The notes: a model not told the origin generated them from the letters alone. Numbered from the stretch's first letter, positions 50,758-60,997 are shown. The stretch: DNA of 64,000 bases from an uncultured Eubacteriales bacterium (GCA_934502885.1 CAKSUT010000011.1:22096-86095), one strand, 5' to 3'. Made by a program: numbers and translations.

Positions 50758-53166
50758 TCATCCCCTAAGGGTAACGCCGAAATCCTTTTCGAGACCGGCG
50801 AGGATTTTACCGACTGCGCTGTCGGCGTCGGTGTCGGAGAGAGTGCGCTCCTTAGCGCGGAGCGTAAGGCTGTACGCCATGCTCTTCTTGCCGAAGCCGA
50901 GACGGTCGCTCTTGAATACGTCGAATACCTTTACGGATTCGAGTACGCTTCCGCCGTACTTCTTGATAGCCGCCGCAAGAGTGCCTGCTTCGAGCGCGTC
51001 GTCGCAGACGAACGCAAGGTCACGTGTCGTTGCCGGGAACTTCGGAAGAGAGGTATACTGCTTCTCGGTTCTTCTGTCGGCAAAGAGCTTGTCAATGTCA
51101 ATTTCAGCCGCATATACGGTTACATCAAAGTCGAAGTTTGCCGCTACCTTCGGATGAATCTGTCCGAGAATCGCTATAACGTCGTCGCCCTTCTTTATGA
51201 CCGCGCATCTGCCCGGATGGTAAGACGGATCGTCCTTGAGTGCGGTTACCGTGTAGTCGGAGTCGGAAACGTCAATGCCGGCTATCGCAAATACGTTCTC
51301 GCAAAGTCCCTTGATGCTGTAGAAATCACCCTTGCCGTAGGTCGTGATAACCGTCGTCATCTTCTCGTTCGCAAGCTTGTTGCCCTCCTCCTTGCGGTAT
51401 ACCTTCGCCATCTCGAAGACTGCCGCCTCAGGCGCACGCTGACGTCTGTTGAATGAAAGCGCCTCGAGTACATTCGCAAGAGCGGTCGTTCTCATTATGC
51501 TCGTGTCCTCACCGAGAGGATTGGAGATAACTATCGAGTCACGGAGCGCACTGTCGGGAGCGAGTCTTATCTTGTCGTATGCCTTGGGGCTTATGAACGA
51601 GTATGTCTGTATCTCGTAAAGTCCCTTGTCAACAAGCATTCCGGCTATCTTTGCAAGGAACTTCTGCTTGTCGTTTCTGCCGCCGTTTACCGCCTCGCCC
51701 TTGAAACGGGTAGCTTCTATCTTGTTGTAACCCCATATTCTCGCCACCTCTTCGGCAATGTCGGGCATCTCAACTATGTCCGCTCTGAACGACGGGGGAA
51801 TAAGCTTGCCGTCGCGGTACTCAATCGAAAGCGCCGCAAGCGTGTCAAGCATGAACGCCTCGGGAATGTCCGTGCCGAGGAATGCGTTTATCTTCGCCGC
51901 GTCGAACGGTATCTCGGGGATCTCTCTCTTGGTCGGATATACGTCTATCTCGCCGTCAACAACCGTGCCGCAGCCGAGCATCTCGACAAGCTCGCACGCA
52001 CGCTCAAGAGCCGGAAGAGTGTTCTCTGCGTCGAGCCCCTTTTCGTATCTGCCGCTTGCCTCGGTTCTGAGTCCCAGGTCTCTTGCGGTGATTCTGACGG
52101 ACGGTCCGGAGAACGCCGCAGACTCGAAAATAACGGTCGTCGTGCCGTCCGTAATCTCGCTGTTCTCACCGCCCATAACACCGGCAACCGCAACGGGTCT
52201 CTCACCGTCGGCGATAACCATCATGCGCTCCTCGAGGTTTCTTTCAACGCCGTCGAGAGTCACTATCTTCTCGCCCTTTGCGGCGTTTCTTACTATAATC
52301 TTGCCGCTCTTCAGAAACTCCTTGTCGAAAGCGTGCATGGGCTGACCGTACTCAAGGCAGACAAAGTTCGTGATGTCAACGATGTTGTTTATCGGACGAA
52401 CACCGCTTGCCCAAAGTCTCTCGCGAAGCCACAGAGGCGACGGTCCTACCTTTACGTTCTTGACCGCACGGGAGGTGTATCTGTAGCAAGTGTCGGGAAC
52501 CTTTATCTCGACGTCGATGTAATTCTTTATGCTGTCTCCGTCGCCGGAACCCTTGACGACCGGCTTGCGAAGCGTGAAGGTCCTGCCGTAGGAAACCGCA
52601 CTCTCGCGCGCAAGTCCGAGTACCGAAAGACAGTCGGGGCGGTTTGGGGTAATCTCGAACTCAACGACAGTGTCGTCGTAGCCGCAGACCTTCTTTATGT
52701 CGTCGCCGACCTTGAAATTCTGACCCTCGTCCTTGATGAGCCAAATGCCGTCCTCAGCGGCATACGGAAACTCATGCTTCGAGAGTCCGAGCTCGCCGAG
52801 AGAGCAGAGCATACCGTTCGACGGAAGACCTCTGAGCTTGCCCGCCTTTATCTTCGTGCCGTCGGGAAGAAGAGAGTTGTTGAGAGCCGCCGGAACGTAT
52901 TCGCCGGGCTTTACGTTCTGTGCGCCGGTGATTATCTGCACAGGCTCACCCTTGCCCACGTCTACCTGACAGATGAGCAGATGGTCGCTGTCGGGGTGCT
53001 TCTCAACGCTTATGAGCTTGCCCACAACGACGTTTTCTATTTTGTCCGAGAGAACCTCAAAGCCCTCAACCTTGGAGCCTGTGTCGGTCATTCTGTCGGA
53101 ATATTCCTTTGGTGTTACATTTTCAAGCTTTACATAATCCGAAAGCCATTTAAGTGATAAATTCAT
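50758..53166 (-). CDS. pheT: Phenylalanine-tRNA ligase beta subunit
   Basis: PheT forms the alpha2-beta2 phenylalanyl-tRNA synthetase. This 802-residue protein has the N-terminal tRNA-binding OB domain (KHPDSDHLLICQVDVG near residue 57), B3/B4 editing domain, B5, the catalytic-like domain (FNRRQRAPEAAVFEMAKVY) and the C-terminal anticodon-binding FDX-ACB domain. GGAGGTAGTATAATT precedes the ATG. It is separated from pheS by a YitT gene and about 220 bases of repeat-containing DNA. Confidence 0.97.
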   Translation of the reverse strand: MNLSLKWLSDYVKLENVTPKEYSDRMTDTGSKVEGFEVLSDKIENVVVGKLISVEKHPDSDHLLICQVDVGKGEPVQIITGAQNVKPGEYVPAALNNSLLPDGTKIKAGKLRGLPSNGMLCSLGELGLSKHEFPYAAEDGIWLIKDEGQNFKVGDDIKKVCGYDDTVVEFEITPNRPDCLSVLGLARESAVSYGRTFTLRKPVVKGSGDGDSIKNYIDVEIKVPDTCYRYTSRAVKNVKVGPSPLWLRERLWASGVRPINNIVDITNFVCLEYGQPMHAFDKEFLKSGKIIVRNAAKGEKIVTLDGVERNLEERMMVIADGERPVAVAGVMGGENSEITDGTTTVIFESAAFSGPSVRITARDLGLRTEASGRYEKGLDAENTLPALERACELVEMLGCGTVVDGEIDVYPTKREIPEIPFDAAKINAFLGTDIPEAFMLDTLAALSIEYRDGKLIPPSFRADIVEMPDIAEEVARIWGYNKIEATRFKGEAVNGGRNDKQKFLAKIAGMLVDKGLYEIQTYSFISPKAYDKIRLAPDSALRDSIVISNPLGEDTSIMRTTALANVLEALSFNRRQRAPEAAVFEMAKVYRKEEGNKLANEKMTTVITTYGKGDFYSIKGLCENVFAIAGIDVSDSDYTVTALKDDPSYHPGRCAVIKKGDDVIAILGQIHPKVAANFDFDVTVYAAEIDIDKLFADRRTEKQYTSLPKFPATTRDLAFVCDDALEAGTLAAAIKKYGGSVLESVKVFDVFKSDRLGFGKKSMAYSLTLRAKERTLSDTDADSAVGKILAGLEKDFGVTLRG

Positions 53167-53189
53167 AATTATACTACCTCCATAAGATG

Positions 53190-53228
53190 AAGAATTGAAA
53201 ATTGAGAATGGAGAGTGGAGAATTAACG
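53190..53228 (+). repeat. AATTGAGAATGG-type short repeat between yitT and pheT
   Basis: A unit like those after ftsH lies in the 219-base gap. The rest of the gap holds hairpin-prone GCGAAGCG stretches and a pyrimidine-rich TCTTCACTTTTC tract (about 53345-53385) that mirrors the purine tract after ftsH. Confidence 0.65.
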
Positions 53229-53385
53229 TGCGGAACGCGAAGCGTCCGCATACTTCACGGTGGTAAACCGCCGCTTCACGTTTTGCGAAGCAAAACTCTT
53301 AACGTGAGCGAAGCGAGATATTTTAACGAAAAGCGAAGCTTTTCTTCCTTTTCTCTTCACTTTTCACTTTTCTCTCTTCACTCTC

Positions 53386-54300
53386 TTACGGCATTTCCCT
53401 GAAGCCTTTTCCCACGATATCGCTTGTATTTGAGATGAGGACGAACGAATGAGGATCGTTTCTCTTCACGGTGCCCTTGAGCATTGCCGCCTGCTGACGG
53501 TTGACCGCCGTAAGAATGAGCGTCTTTTCCTCTCCGGAGAAGCCGCCGTTTACTTTCCACGACGTCAGCCCCCTGTGGAGATTTACTCTGATGAAGTCCT
53601 CCGTCTCGCCGGGATTTGAGGTCACGATGATAAAATACTTCGAGCGGTTTATGCTGTCGATAACCGAATCGACGATAAATGTCTTGGCAAGGAGTCCGAG
53701 AGTCGAGAAGAGTCCCGTTCGGATGCCGAAGATAAAGTATACGCCGATTACAACCGCAACGTCTGCCGCGAAAAGAGCAGAACCGACGTCGATTTTAAAC
53801 GCCTTTTTAAGAAGCATCGCGACTATATCCGTGCCGCCGGTCGAACCCTTGAAATTGAAGAGTATCGCCGAACCTATCGCCGGCAGAAGCACCGCGAAGC
53901 AAAGCTCGAGAAGCGGTTCGTCCGTGAGCGGTGCGGAAAGAGGAATGAGCGCCTCGAAAATGTTAAGCAGAGCCGACATCAAAAGACTGCAATACACGGT
54001 TCTCACGCCGAAGCTTTTTCCGAGTACGGCAAAGCCGACAACAAGAAGTGCGATGTTGCACACCGACACAAACTGCGACGGAGATATGAACGGCACGAGG
54101 TGTCCCACGATTACCGAGATGCCCGAGAGTCCGCCGGTGGCGAAGTTGTTCGGATATTTGAAAAAGTATATTCCGACCGTAACCGCAAACGTGCCGAGAG
54201 TCAAGAGAAGATACTCCGAGAGCTTTGACATCGGACGTCTCGCTCCGTTCGGAAAGACTCTTTTCTCACGGTTTTCCTCATACGGATTTTCGTTTGTCAT
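53386..54300 (-). CDS. YitT-family membrane protein (DUF161 plus DUF2179)
   Basis: This 304-residue protein has a cytoplasmic N-terminus, five or six predicted membrane helices (about 28-205) including FATGGLSGISVIVGH and FKGSTGGTDIVAMLLKK, and a soluble C-terminal DUF2179 domain (about 215-300). YitT proteins are common in Firmicutes and of unknown function. It begins 12 bases after pheS and ends before pheT, so it is inserted inside the usual pheST pair and probably shares the T-box-controlled message. Confidence 0.9.
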   Translation of the reverse strand: MTNENPYEENREKRVFPNGARRPMSKLSEYLLLTLGTFAVTVGIYFFKYPNNFATGGLSGISVIVGHLVPFISPSQFVSVCNIALLVVGFAVLGKSFGVRTVYCSLLMSALLNIFEALIPLSAPLTDEPLLELCFAVLLPAIGSAILFNFKGSTGGTDIVAMLLKKAFKIDVGSALFAADVAVVIGVYFIFGIRTGLFSTLGLLAKTFIVDSVIDSINRSKYFIIVTSNPGETEDFIRVNLHRGLTSWKVNGGFSGEEKTLILTAVNRQQAAMLKGTVKRNDPHSFVLISNTSDIVGKGFREMP

Positions 54301-54312
54301 ACCGTCTCACCG

Positions 54313-55332
54313 TCAAAACTGCGACAGGAAACGTATGTCGTTTTCGTAGAGAAGTCTCATATCGTCGATGTTGTACTTTCTCATGACGATTCTCTCGATG
54401 CCCATGCCGAACGCAAAGCCGGAGTAAACGTCGGGATCAATGTTGCAGCGGCGAAGCACGTTCGGGTGAACCATACCTGCGCCGAGAATTTCAATCCAGC
54501 CCTCGCCCTTGCAGAGACGGCAGCCCTTTCCGCCGCATACAAAGCACGAAACGTCAACCTCTGCGGACGGCTCGGTGAACGGGAAGTGGTGCGGACGGAA
54601 ACGGATTCTCGTGCCGTCGCCGAACATCTTCTCGGCAAACATTTCGAGCGTTCCTCTGAGGTCGCCCATCGTTATACCCTTATCAACGACAAGACCCTCG
54701 ACCTGGTGGAACATAGGCGAATGAGTTGCGTCAACGGCGTCGGAGCGGTAAACTCTGCCGGGGGAAATTATTCTTATCGGAGGACGCTGAGCCTCCATTA
54801 CGTGTATCTGAACGCTCGAGGTCTGTGTGCGGAGCGTTACCTCAGGGTTGATGTAGAAGGTGTCCTGCGTGTCTCTCGCCGGGTGGTTCGGAGGAATGTT
54901 GAGCGCTTCAAAGTTGTAGTAGTCGTACTCAACCTCGGGACCGTCGGCGATGGTGAAGCCCATGCCGGTGAAGATATCCTCAATCTCGGCGGAAATCTTG
55001 CTTATCGGATGAGCACGTCCTATGGGAGTCTCGGTCGAGGGGAGAGTGACGTCGATTCTCTCCTTTTCAATCTTCGCCTGCTCCTCTTTTTCCTTGATGA
55101 GTGCGGAGACCTTATCGACCGCTTCCTCAATGTTTCCTCTTATTTCGTTTGCAAGCTGACCGATAATCGGGCGTTCCTCCGCGGTGAGCTGACCCATGGA
55201 GCGGAGCGCCGTTGCAAGCTCGCTCTTTTTGCCGAGGTACTTGACCTTGAGTGCGTCAAGCTCGGACGAATCCTTTGCGGCGTTTATGAGTCCGAGAGCG
55301 TCGGCTTTGATTTTTTCAAGTTTTTCTCTCAT
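54313..55332 (-). CDS. pheS: Phenylalanine-tRNA ligase alpha subunit
   Basis: PheS carries the catalytic site that charges tRNA-Phe. This 339-residue protein has the N-terminal coiled coil (1-85), the class II motif 2 region (ISPGRVYRSDAVDATHSPMFHQVEG), RFRPHHFPFTEPSAEVDV, and the motif 3 GFAFGMGIERI. A CxxC pair set (CFVCGGKGCRLC, near residue 270) is typical of many bacterial forms. It is preceded by a T-box leader. Confidence 0.98.
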   Translation of the reverse strand: MREKLEKIKADALGLINAAKDSSELDALKVKYLGKKSELATALRSMGQLTAEERPIIGQLANEIRGNIEEAVDKVSALIKEKEEQAKIEKERIDVTLPSTETPIGRAHPISKISAEIEDIFTGMGFTIADGPEVEYDYYNFEALNIPPNHPARDTQDTFYINPEVTLRTQTSSVQIHVMEAQRPPIRIISPGRVYRSDAVDATHSPMFHQVEGLVVDKGITMGDLRGTLEMFAEKMFGDGTRIRFRPHHFPFTEPSAEVDVSCFVCGGKGCRLCKGEGWIEILGAGMVHPNVLRRCNIDPDVYSGFAFGMGIERIVMRKYNIDDMRLLYENDIRFLSQF

Positions 55333-55398
55333 TGTTTATGACCTTTCCTTTCCTTTATTTACGTTTTACGTGTATTGCCGTCTCTGACATATGAGCAT

Positions 55399-55430
55399 AA
55401 AAAACGCCCGGCAGAAAAAACTCTGCCGGG
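55399..55430 (-). terminator. T-box-controlled terminator
   Basis: CCCGGCAGA pairs with TCTGCCGGG (55422-55430 with 55407-55415) and is followed by CG and six T on the minus strand. Confidence 0.92.
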
Positions 55431-55680
55431 ACGGAAATTTCCGCGGTACCACCCTGCTTCCGACGAGACGGACGTAAAAATCCGCACATCGGCACTTCGG
55501 ACCGTAACGAGGTCTGACGGCGGAGTCTCCCCCGCACCGCTCGAAAGCGAAAACGCAAGCGTCACCGGTGCAAAGCCGCTTTCAGCAGGTTGCGGCTCTC
55601 TCTGTCTGCACTTTTGCAACGCCGCACTCTTTGTCACTGCGGCACACTTCTTCTTATACACATTGTCAGTATACCATGCG
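55399..55680 (-). promoter_or_regulatory. T-box riboswitch upstream of pheS
   Basis: On the minus strand the leader contains the T-box sequence GGGTGGTACCGCGG (55441-55454), which pairs with the acceptor end of uncharged tRNA, then the terminator. Upstream lie AGAGAG (about 55597) and a GCTGAAAGCGGCT arm typical of stem I, and a TTC triplet near 55553 that could be the Phe specifier. A -10-like TATACT is at 55668-55673 without a good -35. Low charging of tRNA-Phe should open the pheS-yitT-pheT genes. Confidence 0.92.
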
Positions 55681-55878
55681 TTTGTGAATATATCTACACA
55701 TATTTGAAAAGATATCGCAATTGAATAATGGCGTGAAAGGGCGGAATGTGTGCGCTGTTTGATAAAAAACGGCAAAATGCGGCGCAAACTGTAATTATGC
55801 ACATTTTGAAGCCGACATTGTGATATTTTTAATACAAATTGCCGTCTTTCGATGATATAATGATACTGACGGCGGTGC

Positions 55879-56700
55879 TTATCTGTCGGCTCCCCTCTGA
55901 AACTTTTTCGGACTGCTTCCGACTCTCTCCCGGAAAGTTCGTATAAAGTGACTTTCGTCGGCAAATCCGCATTTGTGAGCCGTTTCGATTACCGAAGCGC
56001 CGCTTGTCAGCATTTTCATGGCGTTGGTTATTCTCACGTCGAGAATGTGCTGCTTCACGGTCTTTCCGATGACCGACTTGAAGTCGTCGCCGAGCTTTGT
56101 TCTGTTGACGTAGAACCTCTTCGACAGATCCTCTATTTTCAGCTCGCCGGCATAGTTTTCCGATATATAGCTAAGTATCTCTCCTATATATCCGAGGCTG
56201 TTCCCGTTAGATTCGTTTGAACCGAGAGGAATGCGTTCGCCGTAAAAGCGTGCCGCAAGGTCAACGAGAAACGCAAAATGGCGTTCGTATTCCTCGGGGC
56301 GGCTTCCGTTCTCAGGGTAAAGGCGCAGAACGGGAAGTACGGCTTCTCCGACCTTGCCCGTAAGCGGAAGAAGGGCAAGATTTTCCTTAAATATTCCGCA
56401 CCTTTCAAAGACGCCCGGAATGTATTTTTCGGCATATGCGTCGTTGAAATGGTACTTATACCTTTCGTAATTCACTCCGGCTTTTGCCGTGAGCTTGTGA
56501 AAACTGCACGGAGCATGGAATATAACGCAGGGGCCGTCTATGTCCGCAGACACTCCGCCGCCTATCACGGAGAGCACTCCCGAAACGACGAAGCTCATTT
56601 CAAAGCAGCGGTGAAAGTGCATATTGCCCTGAAATCCGTCGCTTTCGCAATGTGCGGCGTTAAGGTCTTCCTTTATGTAGTCGTAAAAAATCCTGTCCAT
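55879..56700 (-). CDS. AraC-family transcriptional regulator
   Basis: This 273-residue regulator has a cupin sensor half starting HFHRCFEMSFVVSGVLSVIGGG (about residues 27-50) and a C-terminal double helix-turn-helix from about 170, with IEDLSKRFYVNRTKLGDDFKS and AHKCGFADESHFIRTFRERVG. GGGGTGAGAAT before the ATG at 56700 decides the start. It is divergent from the large secreted GH2 gene with 113 bases between starts and probably regulates it. Confidence 0.9.
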   Translation of the reverse strand: MDRIFYDYIKEDLNAAHCESDGFQGNMHFHRCFEMSFVVSGVLSVIGGGVSADIDGPCVIFHAPCSFHKLTAKAGVNYERYKYHFNDAYAEKYIPGVFERCGIFKENLALLPLTGKVGEAVLPVLRLYPENGSRPEEYERHFAFLVDLAARFYGERIPLGSNESNGNSLGYIGEILSYISENYAGELKIEDLSKRFYVNRTKLGDDFKSVIGKTVKQHILDVRITNAMKMLTSGASVIETAHKCGFADESHFIRTFRERVGSSPKKFQRGADR

Positions 56701-56813
56701 ATTCTCACCCCATTCGTACTTATACATTGTATCACGTTTTGCGGCAAAAGTAAATACCGTTTTTGTCAATAATATCGAGATTTATATGCAAATTCAACAT
56801 TCGGAGGTACAAA

Positions 56814-59800
56814 ATGAAACTCAAAACACTTGCAAAGCTCACGCTTACGGTTCTTGCGGCGGCGGCTCTGTGCCTTGCTGTCAGCGCGAAGGAGCCTGTT
56901 TCGGTCGGCAAGCCGGTCACGGTATCGTCGTTTCAGTCGGGGAACATTGCGGCGAATATAAACGACGGCGACGACGACACACGCTGGTGTGCATCCGACT
57001 CGGTCTATCCGCAGGAGATTGTTATCGACCTTGAGGGTTGGTACGACTTATCCGACGCCGACATTTACTTTCACCGTCCCGACTGGGACAAAGACCGTCA
57101 CTACAGCTTCAAGCTTTTCGGGAGCTCGGACGGCGAAAGCTACTCTCTCCTTGACGGCGGCGACTTCTCCGCAAACGAGAGCGCCGAACGCAGACTCGTC
57201 TTCACCCTTGGCGGCACGGCACGCTACGTGAAGCTTGAAATGTATTCGTGCAGCTCGTCAAGCGGTTGGGCGAGTGTGAGTGAGATGACGCTTTACGGCA
57301 CACCTGCGGCGAACAGCGGCATAACGGTGACTGAAGCGGAGACGCTTCCCGACGTCACGGTCGATTTCGGCACGCCGTTTTCGTCGCTTTCTCTCCCCGA
57401 AAAAGCCTCCGTCAAGCTCTCGAACGGAGCAATTCTCGAAGCCGGTCTTTCGTGGGATTCGTCGGAATACGACCCCGAAAAATCGGGCGAGCAGGTTCTC
57501 ACGGCGACCTTCACGGGACTTCCGGCAGGCGTGGCAGCGGGCGGAATATCGGTGACGAAAAAAGTCTCTGTCAGAAGCAGTGACTACAAGCCGCCGGTCT
57601 CGGTGCGCGAGAAGCTTCCGATAAACGACGGCTGGAAATTCCATGACGGCAACGTTTCATCGGCGGCAAGCGCAATGTTCGACGACTCCGACTGGGAGTC
57701 GGTCACTCTTCCGCACACAAACGACGCTTACAGCGGACTCGGAGATAAGGAGTTCGTAAGAGGTACAGACTGGTACAGAAAGGTTCTCTTTGTCCCCGAG
57801 GAAAAGTACTCCGGCAGAGTATATCTCGAATTTGACGCCGCATATTCTGCGACGACCGTTTACGTCAACGGCACTCAGGCAGGCGACACTCATTACGGCG
57901 GCTACAATCGCTTCAGATACGACATAACCGACGCCGTCAATTTCGGTGCGGATAATATCATAGCGGTAAAGGTTGACAGCAATCTCAATTCCGTCCCTCC
58001 CGTCTCCGGAGACTTCACGAAGTTCGGCGGAATTACGGGCGACGTTTACGTTATATACACAAATCCCATCCATGCGGAGCTTCTCGATTACGGTTCTCCC
58101 GGAGTGTTCTTCACTCCCGAAAGAATCGGTGAGACCGACAGCTGGAGGCTCTCCGTGACCTCCGATATCGTAAACGACGGAAATGAGGAAAAGACGCTCA
58201 CCGTCAAAACCGTGCTTCGGGACGTATCCTCGTTCGACCCCATTCCCGGCATACCCGAGAGCCTCACGCCCTTTGACGAAAGCACGATGTTCGGCGACCG
58301 TATTTACGCAGAGTCGGAAAAGGCTCTCACGGTTGCTTCCGGCGAAAAGGCAACGTTTGCGGATATTCTCGAAATCTCCTCCCCGAGACTCTGGGACGGC
58401 ATAAACGACCCGTTCAGATATGAGGCGGTTCTCGAAATATATGACGGAGATACTCTTATCGACAGCGTTGAGCAGAAGATAGGCTTCCGATACTTTTCGG
58501 TTGACCCCGACGAGGGATTTTTCCTCAACGGCAAAAAATACCCTCTCAGAGGTGTGGGATATCACGAGGACTACATCGGCGCCGGAAGCGCCATAACCGA
58601 CGAAATGTGGGACGAATCCTTTGCAATGGTATATGAGCTTGGTGCGACCGTCTCGAGACTCGTTCACTATCCGCACGACGAATATTCGTATGAGCTTTGC
58701 GACAGGTACGGTATCGTCGTATGGACTGAGCTTTCACAGATAAGCTGGCTCGACGAAAACGACGCAAAGTATTTTGAGCGCACGCCGGAATCTCTGAAGG
58801 AGCTTATCCGTCAGCAGAAAAACCGCCCGTCGGTGTGCTTCTGGGGAATACAGAACGAGGTCGGCGTCGGTAAAAATACGGAGTGGAGCGACGCAACCGA
58901 CGACTTCATGAACAGCCTCGTTGCCCTTGCGAAAAGCGAAGACCCGACAAGACTCACCGTTCAGGCGTCCTGCAACTGGGATATCTGCGGCAAGGAGTGG
59001 CTCACCGACCTTATTGCGATAAACACCTACCCTCTCTGGTACAGTAACGGCAATCTCGGCGACATAGTTGACAGCTATATCGAAAACAACCTCAACAACC
59101 CCTCGTACCCCTACTGGAACGGCAAGCCCGTCGGCGTATCGGAATACGGTGCAGGCTCGAGCATTTTCCACCACTCCGACTTCCCGACCGCACCTGTACC
59201 GAGCGGAAAGTTTCATCCCGAGGAATGGGCAAGCGTCGCTCACGAATCGGCGATACACGAGATAAACAAGCGTGACAACCTATGGATGACCGCAATCTGG
59301 TGTATGTTTGACTTCGCCTCAAACGGTCGAAACGAGGGAGACTCTGCCGGTATAAACGACAAGGGCCTTGTCACACGTGACCGCAAGACGAAGAAGGACG
59401 CTTTCTACCTCTACAAGGCAAACTGGATGTCTGCGGAGCGTGACCCGTTCGTGTACATCACCTCACGCCGCATGACCGAGAGAGAGGTCGCCTCGAACAC
59501 GATAACCGTCTACTCGAATATGCAGTCGGTCGAGCTTTTCAGAAACGGCGTAAGTCTCGGGGAAATGACCTCGGTCGGCGACGGTATCTTCAGAACGGAA
59601 AACGTTTCATACGGAGAAATAGGCGACGAAACGACGCTTACCGCAAAGTGCGGCGACGTGACCGACAGCATATCCTTCACACGAAAGGCAAGCTCAAGTC
59701 TCGAGTTTGACGTAGTCGCCGACGGCATATACATAAATGAAAACGACGGCACTATCCTTTTCTCGCAGAACACGAACGCCGAGAATGTTTCCGACTGCTT

Positions 59801-60902
59801 CCGCACGAATTACAACGCCGTGTTCTCGGTTATCGGCATCGACCATGCGACGACCGTCGAAAGCGGACTTATAAAGCCCGGAATGATACTCCGCATAACC
59901 TCCGAGGACGGCAAAGCAAGCCGTGATTACAACGTTATCGCGACGAGCATAGCAAGAGGAAAGCCTGCGACAGCGTCGTCCGAATCCGGTAATAACCGTG
60001 CCTCGGGTGCGGTTGACGGAGTTATAAGCAGCGACTCCGGCTTCAAGTGGGACGGTTCGTCCGCATCACCCGATTTTCCGTCGGCGTGGCTCATGATCGA
60101 CCTCGAAAAGGAATACACCCTCACCAAAACCAAGATTTATTTCTTCCCCGGATGGGGCGGCACGAGAGCGTACAAGTACAACATATATGTCGGAACGACA
60201 GAGGACAGCCTTGAAAAGATTGTCGACCGCACGCAGAACACCGAGATAGGAGAAATCGACGACCTTCTCGGCAACATCAAGGGTCGCTACGTCAAGATTG
60301 AGATAATCACCAACAGCGACTATGAAGGCGGCAACTTAACGGCGCTTCCGAGTATACTCGAAGCCGAGATAAACGGCTACAATCTCCTGTCCGACACGGC
60401 GGTATTCGACCACGAGCTAAAGACCGTCACAATCCCGTCGGGAGAGGTTATGCCGTCGGAGCTTCTTTCGCAGATAAAGGTTGACGGCAACGCACTTCTG
60501 AGCATCGAAGCTCCGGCATACTACCTCATGGCAGGCGACAAGCTCATCGTGACCGACTACGCCGGCGGCAGGACGGTTTACACCGTGCGCTTCTCCGAGG
60601 GCAAGACCTACGTCCGTGCAGACTCCGTTTCCGACATCGACGCCGCAAGCAAGGACAAGGTTATATACGTTGTGAAGAAGTCCGACGCCGACCTTTGCAA
60701 ATACCTCACCGACGGCGGCTTCACGCTCGCATACCTCGGCGACGCCGACTCCGACGGCACTCTCGACGCAGAAGATTTGCGTGCGTACCTGCGTGCGCTC
60801 TGCGGCGCGGCTTCTCTCGACACGACTCTCTGCGACATCGACGGCGACGGCAGAGTCGGGCTTTCGGACCTCCGCGCACTCGCAAAAATGCTCGAAGACT
60901 GA
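56814..60902 (+). CDS. Secreted multidomain GH2 glycosidase with discoidin and dockerin domains
   Basis: This 1362-residue protein has a signal peptide (1-25), an F5/8-type discoidin/CBM32 domain (about 28-163), an Ig-like linker (170-250), GH2 sugar-binding (265-415), Ig-like (420-555) and TIM-barrel domains (560-860) with acid/base Glu682 in WGIQNE and nucleophile Glu777 in GVSEYG, a DUF4982-like module, a second discoidin domain (about 1040-1190), and a C-terminal pair of Ca-binding loops (DADSDGTLDAEDL, DIDGDGRVGLSDL) like type I dockerin. A secreted beta-galactosidase that binds glycans and perhaps a cohesin is inferred. CGGAGGTAC precedes the ATG. Confidence 0.92.
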   Translation: MKLKTLAKLTLTVLAAAALCLAVSAKEPVSVGKPVTVSSFQSGNIAANINDGDDDTRWCASDSVYPQEIVIDLEGWYDLSDADIYFHRPDWDKDRHYSFKLFGSSDGESYSLLDGGDFSANESAERRLVFTLGGTARYVKLEMYSCSSSSGWASVSEMTLYGTPAANSGITVTEAETLPDVTVDFGTPFSSLSLPEKASVKLSNGAILEAGLSWDSSEYDPEKSGEQVLTATFTGLPAGVAAGGISVTKKVSVRSSDYKPPVSVREKLPINDGWKFHDGNVSSAASAMFDDSDWESVTLPHTNDAYSGLGDKEFVRGTDWYRKVLFVPEEKYSGRVYLEFDAAYSATTVYVNGTQAGDTHYGGYNRFRYDITDAVNFGADNIIAVKVDSNLNSVPPVSGDFTKFGGITGDVYVIYTNPIHAELLDYGSPGVFFTPERIGETDSWRLSVTSDIVNDGNEEKTLTVKTVLRDVSSFDPIPGIPESLTPFDESTMFGDRIYAESEKALTVASGEKATFADILEISSPRLWDGINDPFRYEAVLEIYDGDTLIDSVEQKIGFRYFSVDPDEGFFLNGKKYPLRGVGYHEDYIGAGSAITDEMWDESFAMVYELGATVSRLVHYPHDEYSYELCDRYGIVVWTELSQISWLDENDAKYFERTPESLKELIRQQKNRPSVCFWGIQNEVGVGKNTEWSDATDDFMNSLVALAKSEDPTRLTVQASCNWDICGKEWLTDLIAINTYPLWYSNGNLGDIVDSYIENNLNNPSYPYWNGKPVGVSEYGAGSSIFHHSDFPTAPVPSGKFHPEEWASVAHESAIHEINKRDNLWMTAIWCMFDFASNGRNEGDSAGINDKGLVTRDRKTKKDAFYLYKANWMSAERDPFVYITSRRMTEREVASNTITVYSNMQSVELFRNGVSLGEMTSVGDGIFRTENVSYGEIGDETTLTAKCGDVTDSISFTRKASSSLEFDVVADGIYINENDGTILFSQNTNAENVSDCFRTNYNAVFSVIGIDHATTVESGLIKPGMILRITSEDGKASRDYNVIATSIARGKPATASSESGNNRASGAVDGVISSDSGFKWDGSSASPDFPSAWLMIDLEKEYTLTKTKIYFFPGWGGTRAYKYNIYVGTTEDSLEKIVDRTQNTEIGEIDDLLGNIKGRYVKIEIITNSDYEGGNLTALPSILEAEINGYNLLSDTAVFDHELKTVTIPSGEVMPSELLSQIKVDGNALLSIEAPAYYLMAGDKLIVTDYAGGRTVYTVRFSEGKTYVRADSVSDIDAASKDKVIYVVKKSDADLCKYLTDGGFTLAYLGDADSDGTLDAEDLRAYLRALCGAASLDTTLCDIDGDGRVGLSDLRALAKMLED

Positions 60903-60966
60903 AGACCTAAGCGCATGTTCGGATAAAGGTATATCCGTATATCAAATGCGTACACGCATAATAAAT

Positions 60967-60997
60967 GCGCACCTCAAAAACGAGGTGCGCTGTCTTT
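60967..60997 (+). terminator. Terminator of the large GH2 gene
   Basis: A perfect 9 bp stem GCGCACCTC with GAGGTGCGC is followed by TGTCTTTTG. Confidence 0.8.
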
